From Helicostylum pulchrum (Eukaryota; Mucoromycota; Mucoromycetes; Mucorales; Mucoraceae), in NCBI GenBank assembly GCA_025677825.1, contig JAIXMO010000078.1, positions 1-64,000 on the forward strand: a stretch of 64,000 nt of DNA. The letters run 5' to 3'. The translations under genes and the position numbers were made by a program. Under the pieces are notes generated by a model. The model was not told the DNA's origin and ran no database searches. It saw only the letters and a program-made list of their open reading frames with translations. Shown one piece after another: positions 14,752 to 27,610 of the stretch (its first letter is position 1; each line of letters starts with the position of its first letter).

Positions 14752-15859
14752 TTATTCTTGCTTGGGAGTATTAACGTTAAGCAACAAAGTATCAGAATCA
14801 AGCATAACTCTGTTACCAGATCTAGCAATAATAGTAGCGATTTCACGAGCAGCTTCGATTCTCTTCAATTCCAAGAAACCGGGCTTATTCTCAATAGCCT
14901 CACCAATCAAAGTAGCAGATTGAGCCTCACCTTGAGCGCGGACAATAATAGATTGCTTTTCTTGACGAGCTTTATCGACAACAAATGCAGCACGTTGAGC
15001 ATCTTGTTGAGAAATTTGCTTGGCTTCAACAGCAGCTTCAAAGACAGGTGAAAAACCAACATGAGTAATAGAAACATCATCTAAAATAATATTGAAACGT
15101 AACGCACGACGAACCAAGTTATCACGTACAAGACGAGAAACACGTTCACGCTGTGTAATCAACTGAGATGCAGTGAATTGAGCGACTACTGACTTCAAAA
15201 CTTCGTTGACAATAGAAGGTAAAATACGTTCATCGTAATCTTGTCCAAGTGTACGGTAAACAGTTGCAAGGTCATCAACACGAGGCTTTGAAAGTACACG
15301 ACAAGTAATATTAACCATTTGTAAATCTAAATAGCGATTATCTTTTTTAGTTTCCATTGTTGTTGTACTTTTTAATTACGCATAATATTATGCGTATATT
15401 CCCTCTCTCTCCTTCTATATATATCTCTCTTTTTTTTTCATTGTTGTTTCCTGTCATATAATCGTATATATATATTTACCTTTGGTACCAGTCAAAGAAG
15501 CAACGTTTCTAGGCTTAGCACGAACGTCGTAAACGACGGGGGTCTCAAACCAGGGAATCATGAAATGAGTACCTTCGTTATAAACGGTGTTTTGAACACC
15601 AAAGAGACGTGTATACTTAATAGCTCTGTGACCACCGTCAACTACACACAACAAACCATGTTAATACCCTTTACCCCCGGACAATTCTTTCAATTTTTTT
15701 TTATTTTCTTTTTTTACCATTGAAAAGTGAAGCATTAATACCGTAACCAACAGCACCAAGAACAGTAACTGCACCAATAGCTCCACCTAAACCCTTTCCA
15801 GCACCTTGAGGGAACATACCTCCCAACTTTTGTGCGGCTTGCTTTGCTTGTTGAGCCAT
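14752..15859 (-). CDS. PHB2: Prohibitin-2, mitochondrial inner-membrane scaffold subunit
   Basis: Prohibitins 1 and 2 form ring complexes in the mitochondrial inner membrane that scaffold m-AAA proteases and stabilise membrane proteins. Three exons (15859-15718, 15641-15480, 15341-14752) give 297 residues. Exon 1 encodes the N-terminal membrane anchor (GGAIGAVTVLGAVGYG), exon 2 the start of the SPFH/PHB domain (VDGGHRAIKYTRLFGVQ, EGTHFMIPWFETPVVYD), and exon 3 the rest (DLQMVNITCRVLSKP, LPSIVNEVLKSVVAQF, LITQRERVS, ILDDVSITHVGFS, EAKQISQQDAQRAAFVV). PHB2 rather than PHB1 is favoured by VNEVLKSVVA with NASQ-like TASQLITQR and by the long N-terminus. A Met codon at 15357 would open a shorter frame, but it lies inside intron 2 and would omit the anchor; the start at 15859 is preferred. 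Confidence 0.93.
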
Positions 15860-16633
15860 ATTTATTTATTTTCTAAAAAGGAATAAAGTTTAACATACAC
15901 CTGGAGAAAAAAATCATATACAAAAAAATCCTGGGACTGGCTTTGTACGTCAGCTCCGGAGTTTATTAGGACCGCTTTCTTTCTTCCTCAGCATGTCAGA
16001 ATTTCGAAAACCAAAAAAAAAAAAAAGTGTCCTGAATCTCTTAAAGATAAAGCATTCAGATTCCCAAATACCTTCTCTTATCCAGCTTTGATAGATGAAG
16101 TACTTTGCTGGACCCAAAAAAAGTGTGACGTATTTTATTACTTTTTTTCCCGCATAAAAAGGAATCGTGTATAATAAACATGATGGGCAAAATGATAAAA
16201 GTCGTAGGTACTTTGGTAAAAAAAAAAAAAACCAGTTCGACTCGGTTATAAAGTAATGCTAGTTTACGGCGATCCTTCTTTTTTTAATATAAAAGAAATG
16301 TATTTAACTCAATGATGTTTAGATTACACCCTCTTTTACTAATTAGACTAAAAAGAGAGACAAATTCTCATGCTACACACATATACTATTTCTTTTTTGC
16401 ATGAAAATGATTGTTGTCTCTTTAATAAGCTCTTCTTCACTTTACATAATTTATGAAACTGTTTGTACAGTTGAAACCTTAAAACTTAGTGCTGAATATG
16501 CGCAGAGGAAAGCCGTCATATTTACAGGTGTACAAACGTACAGAAACTCCACGTATTCCTTAATTCTTTGGTGTCACTTGAGCGCAAATCTTTAATCATA
16601 TTTCCGCATCATTTTATTATTATTATTATTATT
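15860..16633. other. Intergenic between prohibitin and WW-domain genes
   Basis: Presumed promoter of PHB2 and 3' flank of the WW gene. No supported gene; an open frame at 16401-16595 has no domain and no partner exon. A short ATT/TTA microsatellite lies near 16615-16635. Confidence 0.4.
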
Positions 16634-16946
16634 TTACCAAAAGTGATGCTTCTTGGGTGGTTGGCCTATTACAAGTCGAATCAATACATGCTAATTCTTA
16701 TTGTTTTACTTTTTAACTTACCAAATCCACCGAACCCACCTTGAGGAGGAGGAGGAGGAGGACCATAATTTCCGTAACCTTGAGGTGGAGGAGGGCCATA
16801 ATTACCATATCCGCCTTGTTGGTGACCCTACAAAAAGGCAAATCAGTACAGATTTAAATAAATAAAAATTAAAAAATAACTCACTCCGCTATTTTTATTG
16901 CCAAGAAGTTTACCAGCTGCAAAACTAAAGAACCATTAGTATTCTC

Positions 16947-16977
<31 letters not shown>

Positions 16978-17731
16978 ACTGTTACAAAAAAACTTACCCA
17001 ATTAATGTACCAGTGATTGCACCACCTGAAAAGCCTATTTTTACAATAAGTTCAGTCTCATATAATTACATTACATACTGATTATTATTTTTTACCTTTA
17101 AACACTTTTCCAATTCCCCTTTCACCGTTGGGACCAATGACTTCTTCTTGTCCAGGCTGTCCAGGTTGTCCTGGTTGTCCTGGTTGGGGTAAATCTCCTG
17201 TGTGGTTATAATCTTGTTGCGTAGGATACGAAGTTGCAACTGCGGTATTGTTACTAGAATATCCAGCTGCATAACTATCAGATTCTCCTCTTTGTACAGG
17301 ACTTGAGTAAGAGTTGTTGGAAGATTCAGGAAATCCAGGTTGAGAAGGATAACCAGTGTTGCTCGAATTATCATTATTAAATCCTGGACTTTGCTGAGAA
17401 GGAAAACCAACTGCTGGTTGTTGAGGGTAACCACCACTTTGTTGAGGATAACTACTTTGTTGAGGATACCCACTTTGTTGAGGGTAACCACCACTACTTT
17501 GCTGTTGAGGAAATCCCGTATCTGATGTATTCGATACTCCAGTAGGAATCTCCCATTGTGTTGTGCCAGTTGCTTGTTCCACATAATAATAACGTTGTGA
17601 TGCATCATCCCAGAGTGCGATCCTATATATACATATATATATATATATATCTAGTTAATTAAATACAATCAATTTTAAACAGAAAATCAAAATTACCACC
17701 CGGGAGGAAGTTGAGGTACGGATGTATTCAT
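16634..17731 (-). CDS. WW-domain protein with Gln/Pro-rich linker and glycine-rich tail
   Basis: Six exons. Exon 1 is only 35 nt (17731-17697) and the second is 17622-17096. Small exons follow (17025-16998, about 16930-16885, about 16828-16722), then a last exon ending at 16634. Residues 7-38 form one WW domain (LPPGWIALWDDASQRYYYV then TGTTQWEIP), a fold that binds proline-rich ligands. It is followed by PQQ/QQSGYPQQ repeats and several GQP repeats, then a short hydrophobic Gly-zipper-like segment (AITGTLIGFAAGKLLG), GNYGPPPPP repeats and a His-rich end (PPKKHHFW). The acceptor of exon 4 must be the upstream TTTAG, because the nearer GCAG would introduce a stop. Introns contain TA repeats (about 16951-16977 and 17640-17650). 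Function unknown; the small membrane-like segment and prolines suggest an adaptor, but that is inference. Confidence 0.75.
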
Positions 17732-17833
17732 TTTATATAATAATTTTAATAAAAGAAAGAAAAGGAGAAAAAAAGATGTGATTTTTCTTTTTTTATTGCT
17801 GACTTTTTTTTTCTTTTTTTTTTACTGGCAGTG

Positions 17834-18322
17834 ACCATTATTCAGCAGAAAGTGGGTCCTCCGACAATTTATGCGAATTGTTTGTCTTCACATACGGAAG
17901 TGTTGTTCAATAGTTGTTCTGAAGCTGTCAGTAATGCCAGTCGAGAGTTCCAAGTCTACCATAAATGTCGGTAAGTGAAGTAGATGGGGGCAATAGCAAA
18001 CTTTTGTTAAAGAAAAACACACAGATGCCAAAGTTTAGCCCAGACAAATGAAGAATCAGATAAGTTCGACGGAAAGGATTTAAATGGAGAGGTCCAAATG
18101 ACCTCTACCTTTTTTTATCGTAGTCTTTGGGCTATAGAATTCATCTTACAACCAAAGTGGTCAAACATGTTTCGAAATAGAAGGAATGAAAAAAAAAGTA
18201 AGTGCGTTCTTATACTAAGCGACGACAGACAGTTTTCGTATCACACTTCATGAAACAGCTCAAGGAAATAATAGCACTACGTAGGTATATGAGTACATCT
18301 TTTCTATTTTTGCTATTTTAAG
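17834..18322 (+). CDS. Small unknown protein, start unresolved
   Basis: Protein-like frames join across clean splice signals. The first block reads IIQQKVGPPTIYANCLSSH and SCSEAVSNASREFQVYHKC. After a GTAAGT...CACAG intron (about 17971-18024) the frame continues with ESDKFDGKDLNGEVQMTS and TFFYRSLWAIEFILQPKWS. A second GTAAGT at about 18199, joined to an acceptor at about 18231, would add VSHFMKQLKEIIALRR. No ATG is in frame before the first block. The start codon may be formed by splicing (an A joined to TG after CAG at 17833) or lie in an upstream exon overlapping the divergent WW gene. No domain is recognised. About 120 residues; the intron-conserved frame makes it more than chance. Confidence 0.45.
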
Positions 18323-18429
18323 CCATGTTGAAATACGGCAACATGAAATCGCAACTTTAAACATGGAAAATATGTTGTTATTAAAAAAAATACGTCAAAC
18401 AAGTAAAAAAATGTTAAAGCGATGTAATT

Positions 18430-21400
18430 TTATTTTTTTACAATGGTTTCAACATATTCATTTACTTGATTTTGATCAACGTAAACCAAAAAATAAGGAT
18501 TAGCAGTAGATCCAGTTGTATCGTGATATACTTCGGATTCATTTACTTTTGATACCAGGGAATCATTATATTTCCACCATTGGTTTTCGTCGTGATCGAG
18601 TATATAGATCCAGTAGTGACCATAATTGGCTTGACCTTGGTGAATAAACACCGCATGAAGTTTATACGCCAATTTTTTATAATCGCTGTATTGGTCTTTA
18701 ATTTTACTTCTAAACTCTTGCATCTTTTCAATATTGCTTTTGATAATTTGTCTCTTTTCTTCTGCTTCTTTTGCTAATACTTGTAAAGCAATTTGTTTCT
18801 TGTTTCTAAATTCTTCTGTTTCGTCTAATGTAACTTGTGAAAGTACTTGTCTTGCTGCTTCCAATAGGTCAGGTACAGGGAAATTCAAATTCTATATTAT
18901 CATATTAACTTTCGTACCTATTTTTTTACGCTTGTGGATTTGTATGTATTTATTTACCTTGAACTGTTTATATTTATTTACCTCTTTTTTACTCTTTTCA
19001 AGTTCTGTTCTCCAATTAGCTACTTCTGTTCGTCTATCTCTCAACTGCTCAAAGTTGTCTTCTACATAACGATCAAGATAAATCACTTTATCAAATTGAA
19101 TAAATGCATTTGATTTATATACTTCAGCAGTAGCTCTATCAAATTGTACACGCTAAAAATATATATATTGTTAGTTCAACTATTTACAACTATACATAAA
19201 CAAATATACTTCTTACCTGAACTAAAATTTGAAGAACAGGAGGAAAAAATTTCACTGTTACTTCACGTGTTGCTTCATAGCCTCCTTGAAACTCCTCTAC
19301 TTTATCAGCAAAGAAATACTCATCTAATCCATCATATAAATCTTTTCCTTCAGATGCGTCAATAATAACATGAGAGAAATCTTCCTCCATTTCTTTCTTA
19401 ATCATTTTGGATGTTGTATTATCATAGTAGGATAAAATTTGACGTGCTTTACCGTAGAATACTTGTCGAATCATATCATCAATTTGTTCTCCATCTTCTG
19501 TTGTTTTTAAAGGCTTAAGTGCTGCTTCAACAAGATACATGACATTACCCATACATTCTATATACACACATACATAAAAATAAATATATAAAAATGAAAA
19601 ATGAAGAAGCTATTGTCAGTACTGTACCTGTAACATCTTGTTGCTTGCCAAACATCATTGTATCCACACTAGGCCTTTCCTTTGTCTTGGGCGCTTCAGC
19701 TATAGGCTCCTTTAAATTATCTTCAAAATGTATCTTTTCACTCGTAGTAGGTACAATATCATGATAGCTAGGAGGGGGAGAATTGGGTGGCGCGATTTCA
19801 TTTGTAAAAGAAGTACGTCTAAATTCAAATTCGACTTCTTCGTCTTCCAACTTGATAGAAGAACTAGATGAGTTTGTACCGTTTGTTTGTAATTCTGTAC
19901 TTAAAGCATCAAACAAGTCTTTGTCCTCGTCCGTGGTAGCAGAATTTGGTATAGGAATGGAGTCAGAATCACTTGCGTCAGTTTTAGTCGTCTCAGCATC
20001 AATAGGTGTTTCTTCATCCATGGAAATAAGATCTCTTTCAATAGTTTCTTCTTCTAAAGAGGATAAGGGAACATTCTGTACACTGGACGAAGCACTAGCT
20101 TTCTCGACATTAATCTCGGCACCAGCTATATCCTCATCTTTTTCATTTAGCAAAGCCATATAAGCTAAATCATATTCGGGAGAAATAGCCTTTTCATTGG
20201 TTTCTTGCAACTTGATAAATAAACCCTTTAACAACTCGACAACTACGCAAGAAGAAAAATGAGGTTTTCGTTATATAATAAACTAAATGGAACAAGGATA
20301 CATTACATTTCTTTGCTCGAATAACTTCAGATCGATCTACTTCAATACCACCAATCTTTTTAGGCCCGCTGAAACCGTCTTCAACGTATAGTTCGTTATG
20401 AATCATGGCACTACGGAAAGGCAAAATAGTGAAATAATACTTTTTTTTAGAAATAAACAGGTTAATGACTGGAATACACGTATTTGTTTTTTCCCCTTTC
20501 ACATATCTTACCTGTAACACACTATTAAAGTAGCATGTATTTCCAATATTATTCAAACCAACAGGTCTAAACACAATAAAAAATCACATGTTAGATTTTT
20601 TAAAACGAAAAAAAAAAAAAGATGAATTACTACTCTAACTTACGTATTTTGAGCACTATTTACCATATGTGCTGGAACTAGAGAAAATGAAAAGAAAAAC
20701 TTAATATAAATTTAAACGAAAAAAAAAAGAAGCCCCAATTATACATTAAAAACTTACCGCCCATCATATCTTCTACTGATTGATTACTTGAAGATGACGC
20801 GATCCCTTTTTCTTCCTTCAAAAACTCAATAAGTTCCGAGCTAGCTCTAGCAATAGCAATGGTTTTTAATTTATCTTGATGTAATGTCTTTTCAGCAGGT
20901 TCGTCAGATAACTTGACTTGATATAAACCAATAAGAAGTCTATCATCAGCTGCATCTTCAGTAATGCCGAAGTAGGCGTACGCGTCTCCAATCTCTGACC
21001 AACCGATCTTTCCTTTACTACGTTCACAAGCAACAAGTGTTTGCAGAACAGCCGAGTTGGACCGGTTGGAAATTGTAACCAGCGCATCCATAGCATAATA
21101 AGGATCCATCGTACCCTCGCTTATCAATTTGTTATATGTCCAAGCAACCAAATTATCAGACGCGCCTGTAGTCAATCCAAATGATGCATAGGCTCTGACA
21201 AGATACTCACTATTACTTGTATATCTATTCTCTAAAGTAGGAATGATACCCAATAACTCTTGCATATTGGCAGTCTTTACCCTCATATTTGCTTCTGCAG
21301 CTGTATATGGAACAGAGGCAGAGCCTATTTCTAATCGAATCGTTTCTAAAACCAATATAATTTCCTTTTGAATCTTTTTTAATCGTTGTTCTGTAAATGA

Positions 21401-22225
21401 TCCAAGTTCGATATCTGGTGCTATAAAGTAATTATCTTGCAAATGAAATCCTATTGTTTCCAACAATGCTTGACTAAAAAAAAAAAAGAGAGAGGGTTTA
21501 GATGATCTACACGTATACCATTTGTCAGTATAATTTTACCTTCCATCACTTAAGCCAATACGAGATAAAAAATGAGGATTATTAGAATTGATATTTCTCG
21601 CCGTACCATTTAAAAGATCCTTGATATACATTAATGTAGTAGTTAAAGTAGTTGTCATAGTAGGTGTTTGGTCTCCCTTATTCTGCATCAAGTCCGAAAA
21701 CGATCGTGTCTTGGGTCGCGTAGCTTGTAACCTATCTAATACAACCAAAGGCAAAGCTGCATCTTGCATCTCGGTTGCCAAAGTATACTCACATCCGCAA
21801 CACTGAAATGTATCCAAGCCTTGCAAATGATAATGATGACAAATGTATTGTGTGCCGGGACATTGATTTTGAATCTTGCAATCCTTTTCAAACGGAATGT
21901 TGGTATGTGTCACATGAAGCCATGCATGACATACTTGGCAAATGTACTGAACTACGGTAGCTCGTTCGGCAATGGGCGTAGGGTTAAAGTCTTCGGTATT
22001 AACAGTTTCAAGTAACTTTTCTTCTTCTGCTAAAGTATCTTGGTCGTTCGATTCAATTATAAACCTTTTGAATACGTGTCTGTGATCTTTTTGATTGGTT
22101 TCTAAACGGACAAGTAAAGCCATGGGTGAAAGACTAGTACTGGTGAGTAAAGCTGCTCCTTCTGCGGCTCCCTTGGCGGGCGAATCTACTCTACGAGGCG
22201 GTAACTCTGGTATTCCTGTTGACAT
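18430..22225 (-). CDS. UBP2: Ubiquitin carboxyl-terminal hydrolase, Ubp2-type
   Basis: Cysteine-protease deubiquitinase; yeast Ubp2 trims K63-linked chains and works with Rsp5. The gene is split into about nine exons but reads through as one protein of about 1,000 residues. The N-terminal part carries paired cysteines (CQVCHAWLHVTH, CPGTQYICHHYH, FQCCGCEY), like the Ubp2 N-terminal region. A helical region follows (NMQELLGIIPTLENRYTSN and SEYLVRAYASFGLT). The catalytic Cys box is GLNNIGNTCYFNSVLQ (about 20520-20565), and an intron follows immediately. An acidic Ser-rich insert (about 19630-20180) separates it from the C-terminal half with coiled-coil-like segments and the His box QGQANYGHYWIYILDHDEN (about 18590-18640). 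I chose the ATG at 22225 (MSTGIPELPPRR); the frame stays open upstream, but that stretch is low-complexity and hydrophobic. Confidence 0.88.
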
Positions 22226-22658
22226 TTTGTTGTACTGGAGAAAGAAAAAAAGAAAAAAGAATAACGAAAATGATATGCAGGCTTTTATATATACGATTTT
22301 TCTTAGTGTAAACGGACTTTGGATAATACACATCGTCATTGGTAAACTAAATAGCTTTATCAGATATACATATTTATCTTGTTGTATTGCTATCATAACT
22401 ATTAGTTGCATTTATACTTCTCTTGGCTCAACCTATACATAGCATGCGACTTTCGATTTCCTATTTAGTGGAGGCCAGGTGTTCACTGACCTATGAAAAA
22501 AAAATATTTTCCTCTTTATCATTGTACTTGTGAAAAAAAAAAAGAAAATTTATTTTAATGGAAAAAATAACTCGCTTTTTGGGGAAATGAAATAGGGAAA
22601 TCTAGTATGTTACAGAGAGGGGGGGGGGGGGGGGAGGTGGTTAAAGAGAATATTTTGT
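22226..22658. other. Intergenic with poly-G tract
   Basis: Holds the upstream region of the Ubp2-type gene and the 3' flank of the LYS12-type gene. A run of 16 G lies at 22619-22634, only 25 bases after the LYS12 stop. No gene seen. Confidence 0.45.
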
Positions 22659-24083
<1,425 letters not shown>

Positions 24084-25187
24084 TGTTTTTATATATAAAA
24101 ATAAAGATAAGAAGAGAGAAAGAATAAAAAAGGGTAGCTTCTTATATGGGATATAAAGCATAGGAGATCGGTTCTTTAAAAGGTACGGTCACCCCTCAAG
24201 ATTAGATGATCGCTTCCAAATATGGTCATTTCATTTTGATGCTCAAAATCAAATCTTCGGTAAAATAAATAGCCATGCTTCTTTTGGGCAGGATCTTTTC
24301 CACTAATTTTTAAACTCAAGCATAGAAACAGAAAAAAAGTACATAATCTAATTACAACACTTGCAACGTTTTCCTGACACTATCATCCCGTATTTATTAG
24401 TTGTACTTGTCAATATAATCGACAAAACTACTAAATAGAGCCGAAAATTATGGGAATAACTAACAAAAAATGTTATGTTCAGTGACGAGATCATTATATA
24501 TTCAGTTATAAAAATGCTGTGCGAGTATTTTTTTTTTGGTGCCTATTCCAATTGCCAATATGATATATATATTTTTAATCTTCTTTTACGTTGTTGCACT
24601 CTACAATGGACAGTTACGTTATAGTATGGAATTCATTTGTTCATTGTCTTGCTCTTACAGAACTCATATGGGTGGCACTGCACTGTGTCTAAATAACATT
24701 GTTCTATTGGATGACTCTCTTGTTATCAACACAACGAACCATTGTTCATTATCCCTATTTTTGACCTCTTTCCCTTTTCTTCTTTTTCATTTTTTTAAAA
24801 ATCTTATATCTGGTTACAATATTGAACTTACGCTATAATTCTCTGTATACACATTTAACTGCACTCGAAAAATAGTAGACAAAAGCTACGGTTCTCGTAT
24901 ATTTTTTCACTAGCTGAAGACAGAGATAAAGAAAAGATTATCCCCTCACATCACTAAGCACTGGCATAGATTGGATTAATTGTTGTCGAGACTATCTATA
25001 TCGATCTTCAGTTTACTAATTCCAGGATATGCGGGTCTATATACATGTATCATAATACGGACTAAAAAGAAAAAAAAGGGAGTAGAAAGCATAAAAAAAA
25101 AGAAACTGGTTTTTGATTTTATTATTAAGAAAAAAAGGGCATAAAGTAATATAACTTTATCTTTATAATTTTAGTTTGGGAAATAGA
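24084..25187. other. Intergenic, no gene seen
   Basis: Upstream of LYS12 and downstream of the acidic protein gene. An open frame at 24536-24838 (plus) starts with a hydrophobic stretch but has no recognisable domain and is not supported by splice signals. Mostly AT-rich with low-complexity A runs near 25070-25140. Confidence 0.35.
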
Positions 25188-26838
25188 TCAGTCGAATAAT
25201 CTTTTCCAAACTTTTTTAATTTTTGGAACAACTGCTCCAGTCTTATTCTACAATTTTTTTTTAAAAAAGCTTATTAGTTTACCGCGCGGTTCATTCTTTT
25301 CAATGAAAGCTTACCCTTAAAGTTCGTAACCTTTTCTTTTTGGCCTCTTCGACAGGGGAAAAGGCCACTTCTAGAATGGCTGAAACAGCAGCCGCCTCTT
25401 CCACTTCACCTATAATATTAGGTTGTACATATAAAGGTTTGTCGAAAACAACGTCAGTGATATTTTGCGGTGGTGTAACCGACGAAGAAGTTTTCTCTTC
25501 ACAAACAACGCTCATGATACTAGATGGTGGTGTTAACATCCACGTTACTTCCTTCATAGGTTTTTCACTAAAGCTGGAGTTTATCTTCTTCTTTGATACG
25601 AATGACCTTTCGTCCTCTTCTTTTTCTCCAACTTCATCCTCTTTATGAACGTCATCTTCTTTCCCATCAAGATGCTCTTCTGTATCCTTCTTGTCGTCAC
25701 CTAACTCAGTATTTTCTGAGTCGATCGCATTTACCAATGTATCGGTACGTGTTTGAAGTTCACCAAGTGTATCCAAGAAGCAATCAAACATATGTACGGA
25801 AATACGAGATAAGATGTTCCACTCCAATTTGAAACTTTCGACATCTTGTGTAATGTCGATATCCTTAAAAATGACTGTAGCTTCTTTATCAGCCATAACG
25901 GTAAAAGCACCAATGTCAGAACTAGGAGCTTCTTCGGCATCACATTCTTCTTTATCAGCAGTGATATTAACATCTTTTGAATCGAGTGTGTCCGCAGCGA
26001 TACTTTCTTTTGGCGTTTCTCTTTCTTCAGAGACGTCATTTACTTGCATGGATGTTACAGATACATGATTCTTGTCTTCAGTAGATACGTGATTGGAAGA
26101 GCCTACTTTTTGAGAGAATTCAGTAGTAAGGGCGGTGGTAATATCCGTATCAGTAGCGAGAGGGCTAGTAGCATCAGACGGAATAGATAAATCTTCTACT
26201 TCAGAAATTTCAGCGACAAATATACCTTCAGTGATTTTTTCAGTATCGCCTAAAGTTACATTCTTACTGATTTGAATAGAGAAAGCTTCTTCTAATATAT
26301 CAGTAACATGGGTACTTTTAACAGCATGGTCAAGATCATATGATAATACAAGTGTGTTGGCTTGGATACATTCTTCTTCATATATAGCGGAATCTTTTAC
26401 ATCTTGATCAATAGGATCAGAAGCAGTACGAATGTGATCTTCTTCTTGATAGATTTCTATGACAGGAGCATATTCATAATTATCAAAAGCCATATCAGTA
26501 TCGAGTTGAGGCGAGGGATCTTCTTCTTGGTATATAAAAGTAACTGGAATATCAACATCAGTGTTCATCTGACTAGTAAATATATCAGAGGGGGATTCTC
26601 CAGAGATATACGTTTCAGTAGTATCTCGAGAGTTACAATCAACAGAGGCATCTTCTGCTATTCCGATACTTTCTTGCTTGAAGCGGTAGTATAATAAGGT
26701 CTTGTGAAACTTTTTTGCGTTGTAGTCAAAACAGTTGCTACAGACAGCTTTCATTTGCTGCTTGTACTCAGTTCGGATTTTGCGCAGTTGAACGCGTTGT
26801 AAACTGCGTTTTTCAGCTCGGTTTTGATATTCACTCAT
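25188..26838 (-). CDS. Unknown acidic protein
   Basis: Two exons (26838-25315 and 25247-25188) give 527 residues. The main exon ends at AGG before GTAAGC, and the last exon encodes 19 residues and a stop (GAVVPKIKKVWKRLFD). The N-terminal 60 residues are basic and probably helical (NRAEKRSLQRVQLRKIRTEY, with a CSNCF pair), followed by a long acidic Ser/Thr/Glu-rich region (TEYSQKV-like and SISYE-rich segments, EEHLDGKEDDVHKEDEVG) without recognisable folds. The short basic last exon shows clean splice signals, which supports a real gene. No family recognised; the composition suggests an intrinsically disordered protein. Confidence 0.65.
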
Positions 26839-27610
26839 AATTTAACTCGAAAAAAAAAATTGAGAGAGGGAGTGAGAGTGTGTATGTGTGTGAGAAAAAA
26901 AAATTGACAGAGAAGAAAAGGAGACTGCGGAAGAAAAAAAAAGCCCTTTATATTTATTTTTTTGACGAATAAAAGAAAATGGAAATTCTTATATTACAGT
27001 GAGAAAAAAAAAACGACTCCTCATTTTAAAAAGCACTAACGTCTCTATGGTTCTTCTTTTTGGTTTTTTGATAAAGAGAGAGAGATTCGTTATAGATAAT
27101 CAACACTTGTATAAAAACAGATTGTCAATAGGTGTCAAGTCTCCCTAACCTGTCAACAAACCTTTCTGTCAAAACACGATGTCCTTTTTTTTTTATTCTC
27201 TTCTAATTTTTTTAAAGAAATAATATCACTAATTAAACATTGCTGCATAATTCCCGGGATTTCAATGCTCTCTTCATATAAAAGCATTGGGATTCTTTCT
27301 TTTTCGAGATAAAACACCTGCTATTTAACATTGAGTTTTATAACAATTATGCTATATTTGCATTATTTTTTTTAAAAAAAAAATCGTAACATTATCAAAT
27401 CCCTTCTTTAGGGACCTTTATTTGCCTTTTTCTAGTTTTCAAGTATAAATTACTTTTTTGCACATTTTAGTATGAGAACTCCTTCTATAAAGCAAGATAA
27501 ATTATGCAAAAGGGAAGGGATAAAATACAGATTTTGCATGAAAAAAAAAATGAAAGAAAGGGTGATACATGGTACATGTAAAACTTAAATTATCTGTGAA
27601 TATATATTTT
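26839..27610. other. Intergenic, no gene seen
   Basis: 5' flank of the acidic protein gene with GA- and T-rich low-complexity stretches. No coding frame or RNA gene seen up to the stop codon of the tubby-like gene. Confidence 0.4.

Noticed and set aside
15342..15357. Met codon that would start a shorter prohibitin
   Set aside because: It lies within intron 2, and using it would drop the membrane anchor and the first part of the PHB domain, both encoded cleanly by two upstream exons.
16220..16260. tRNA-like B box (CAGTTCGACTCGG)
   Set aside because: No A box or acceptor stem at suitable distance; the upstream sequence is a poly-A run.
17066..17608. Alternative minus-strand frame across the WW gene linker
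   Set aside because: The other frame has the WW domain and matching exon phases on both sides; this one only mirrors the Gln/Pro repeats.
19783..20163. Plus-strand open frame of 126 codons
   Set aside because: Antisense to the acidic Ser-rich insert of the Ubp2-type gene; composition is a mirror of that repeat-like region.
24536..24838. Plus-strand 100-codon frame with hydrophobic start
   Set aside because: No recognisable domain, no flanking exon, composition follows local T-rich DNA; probably chance.
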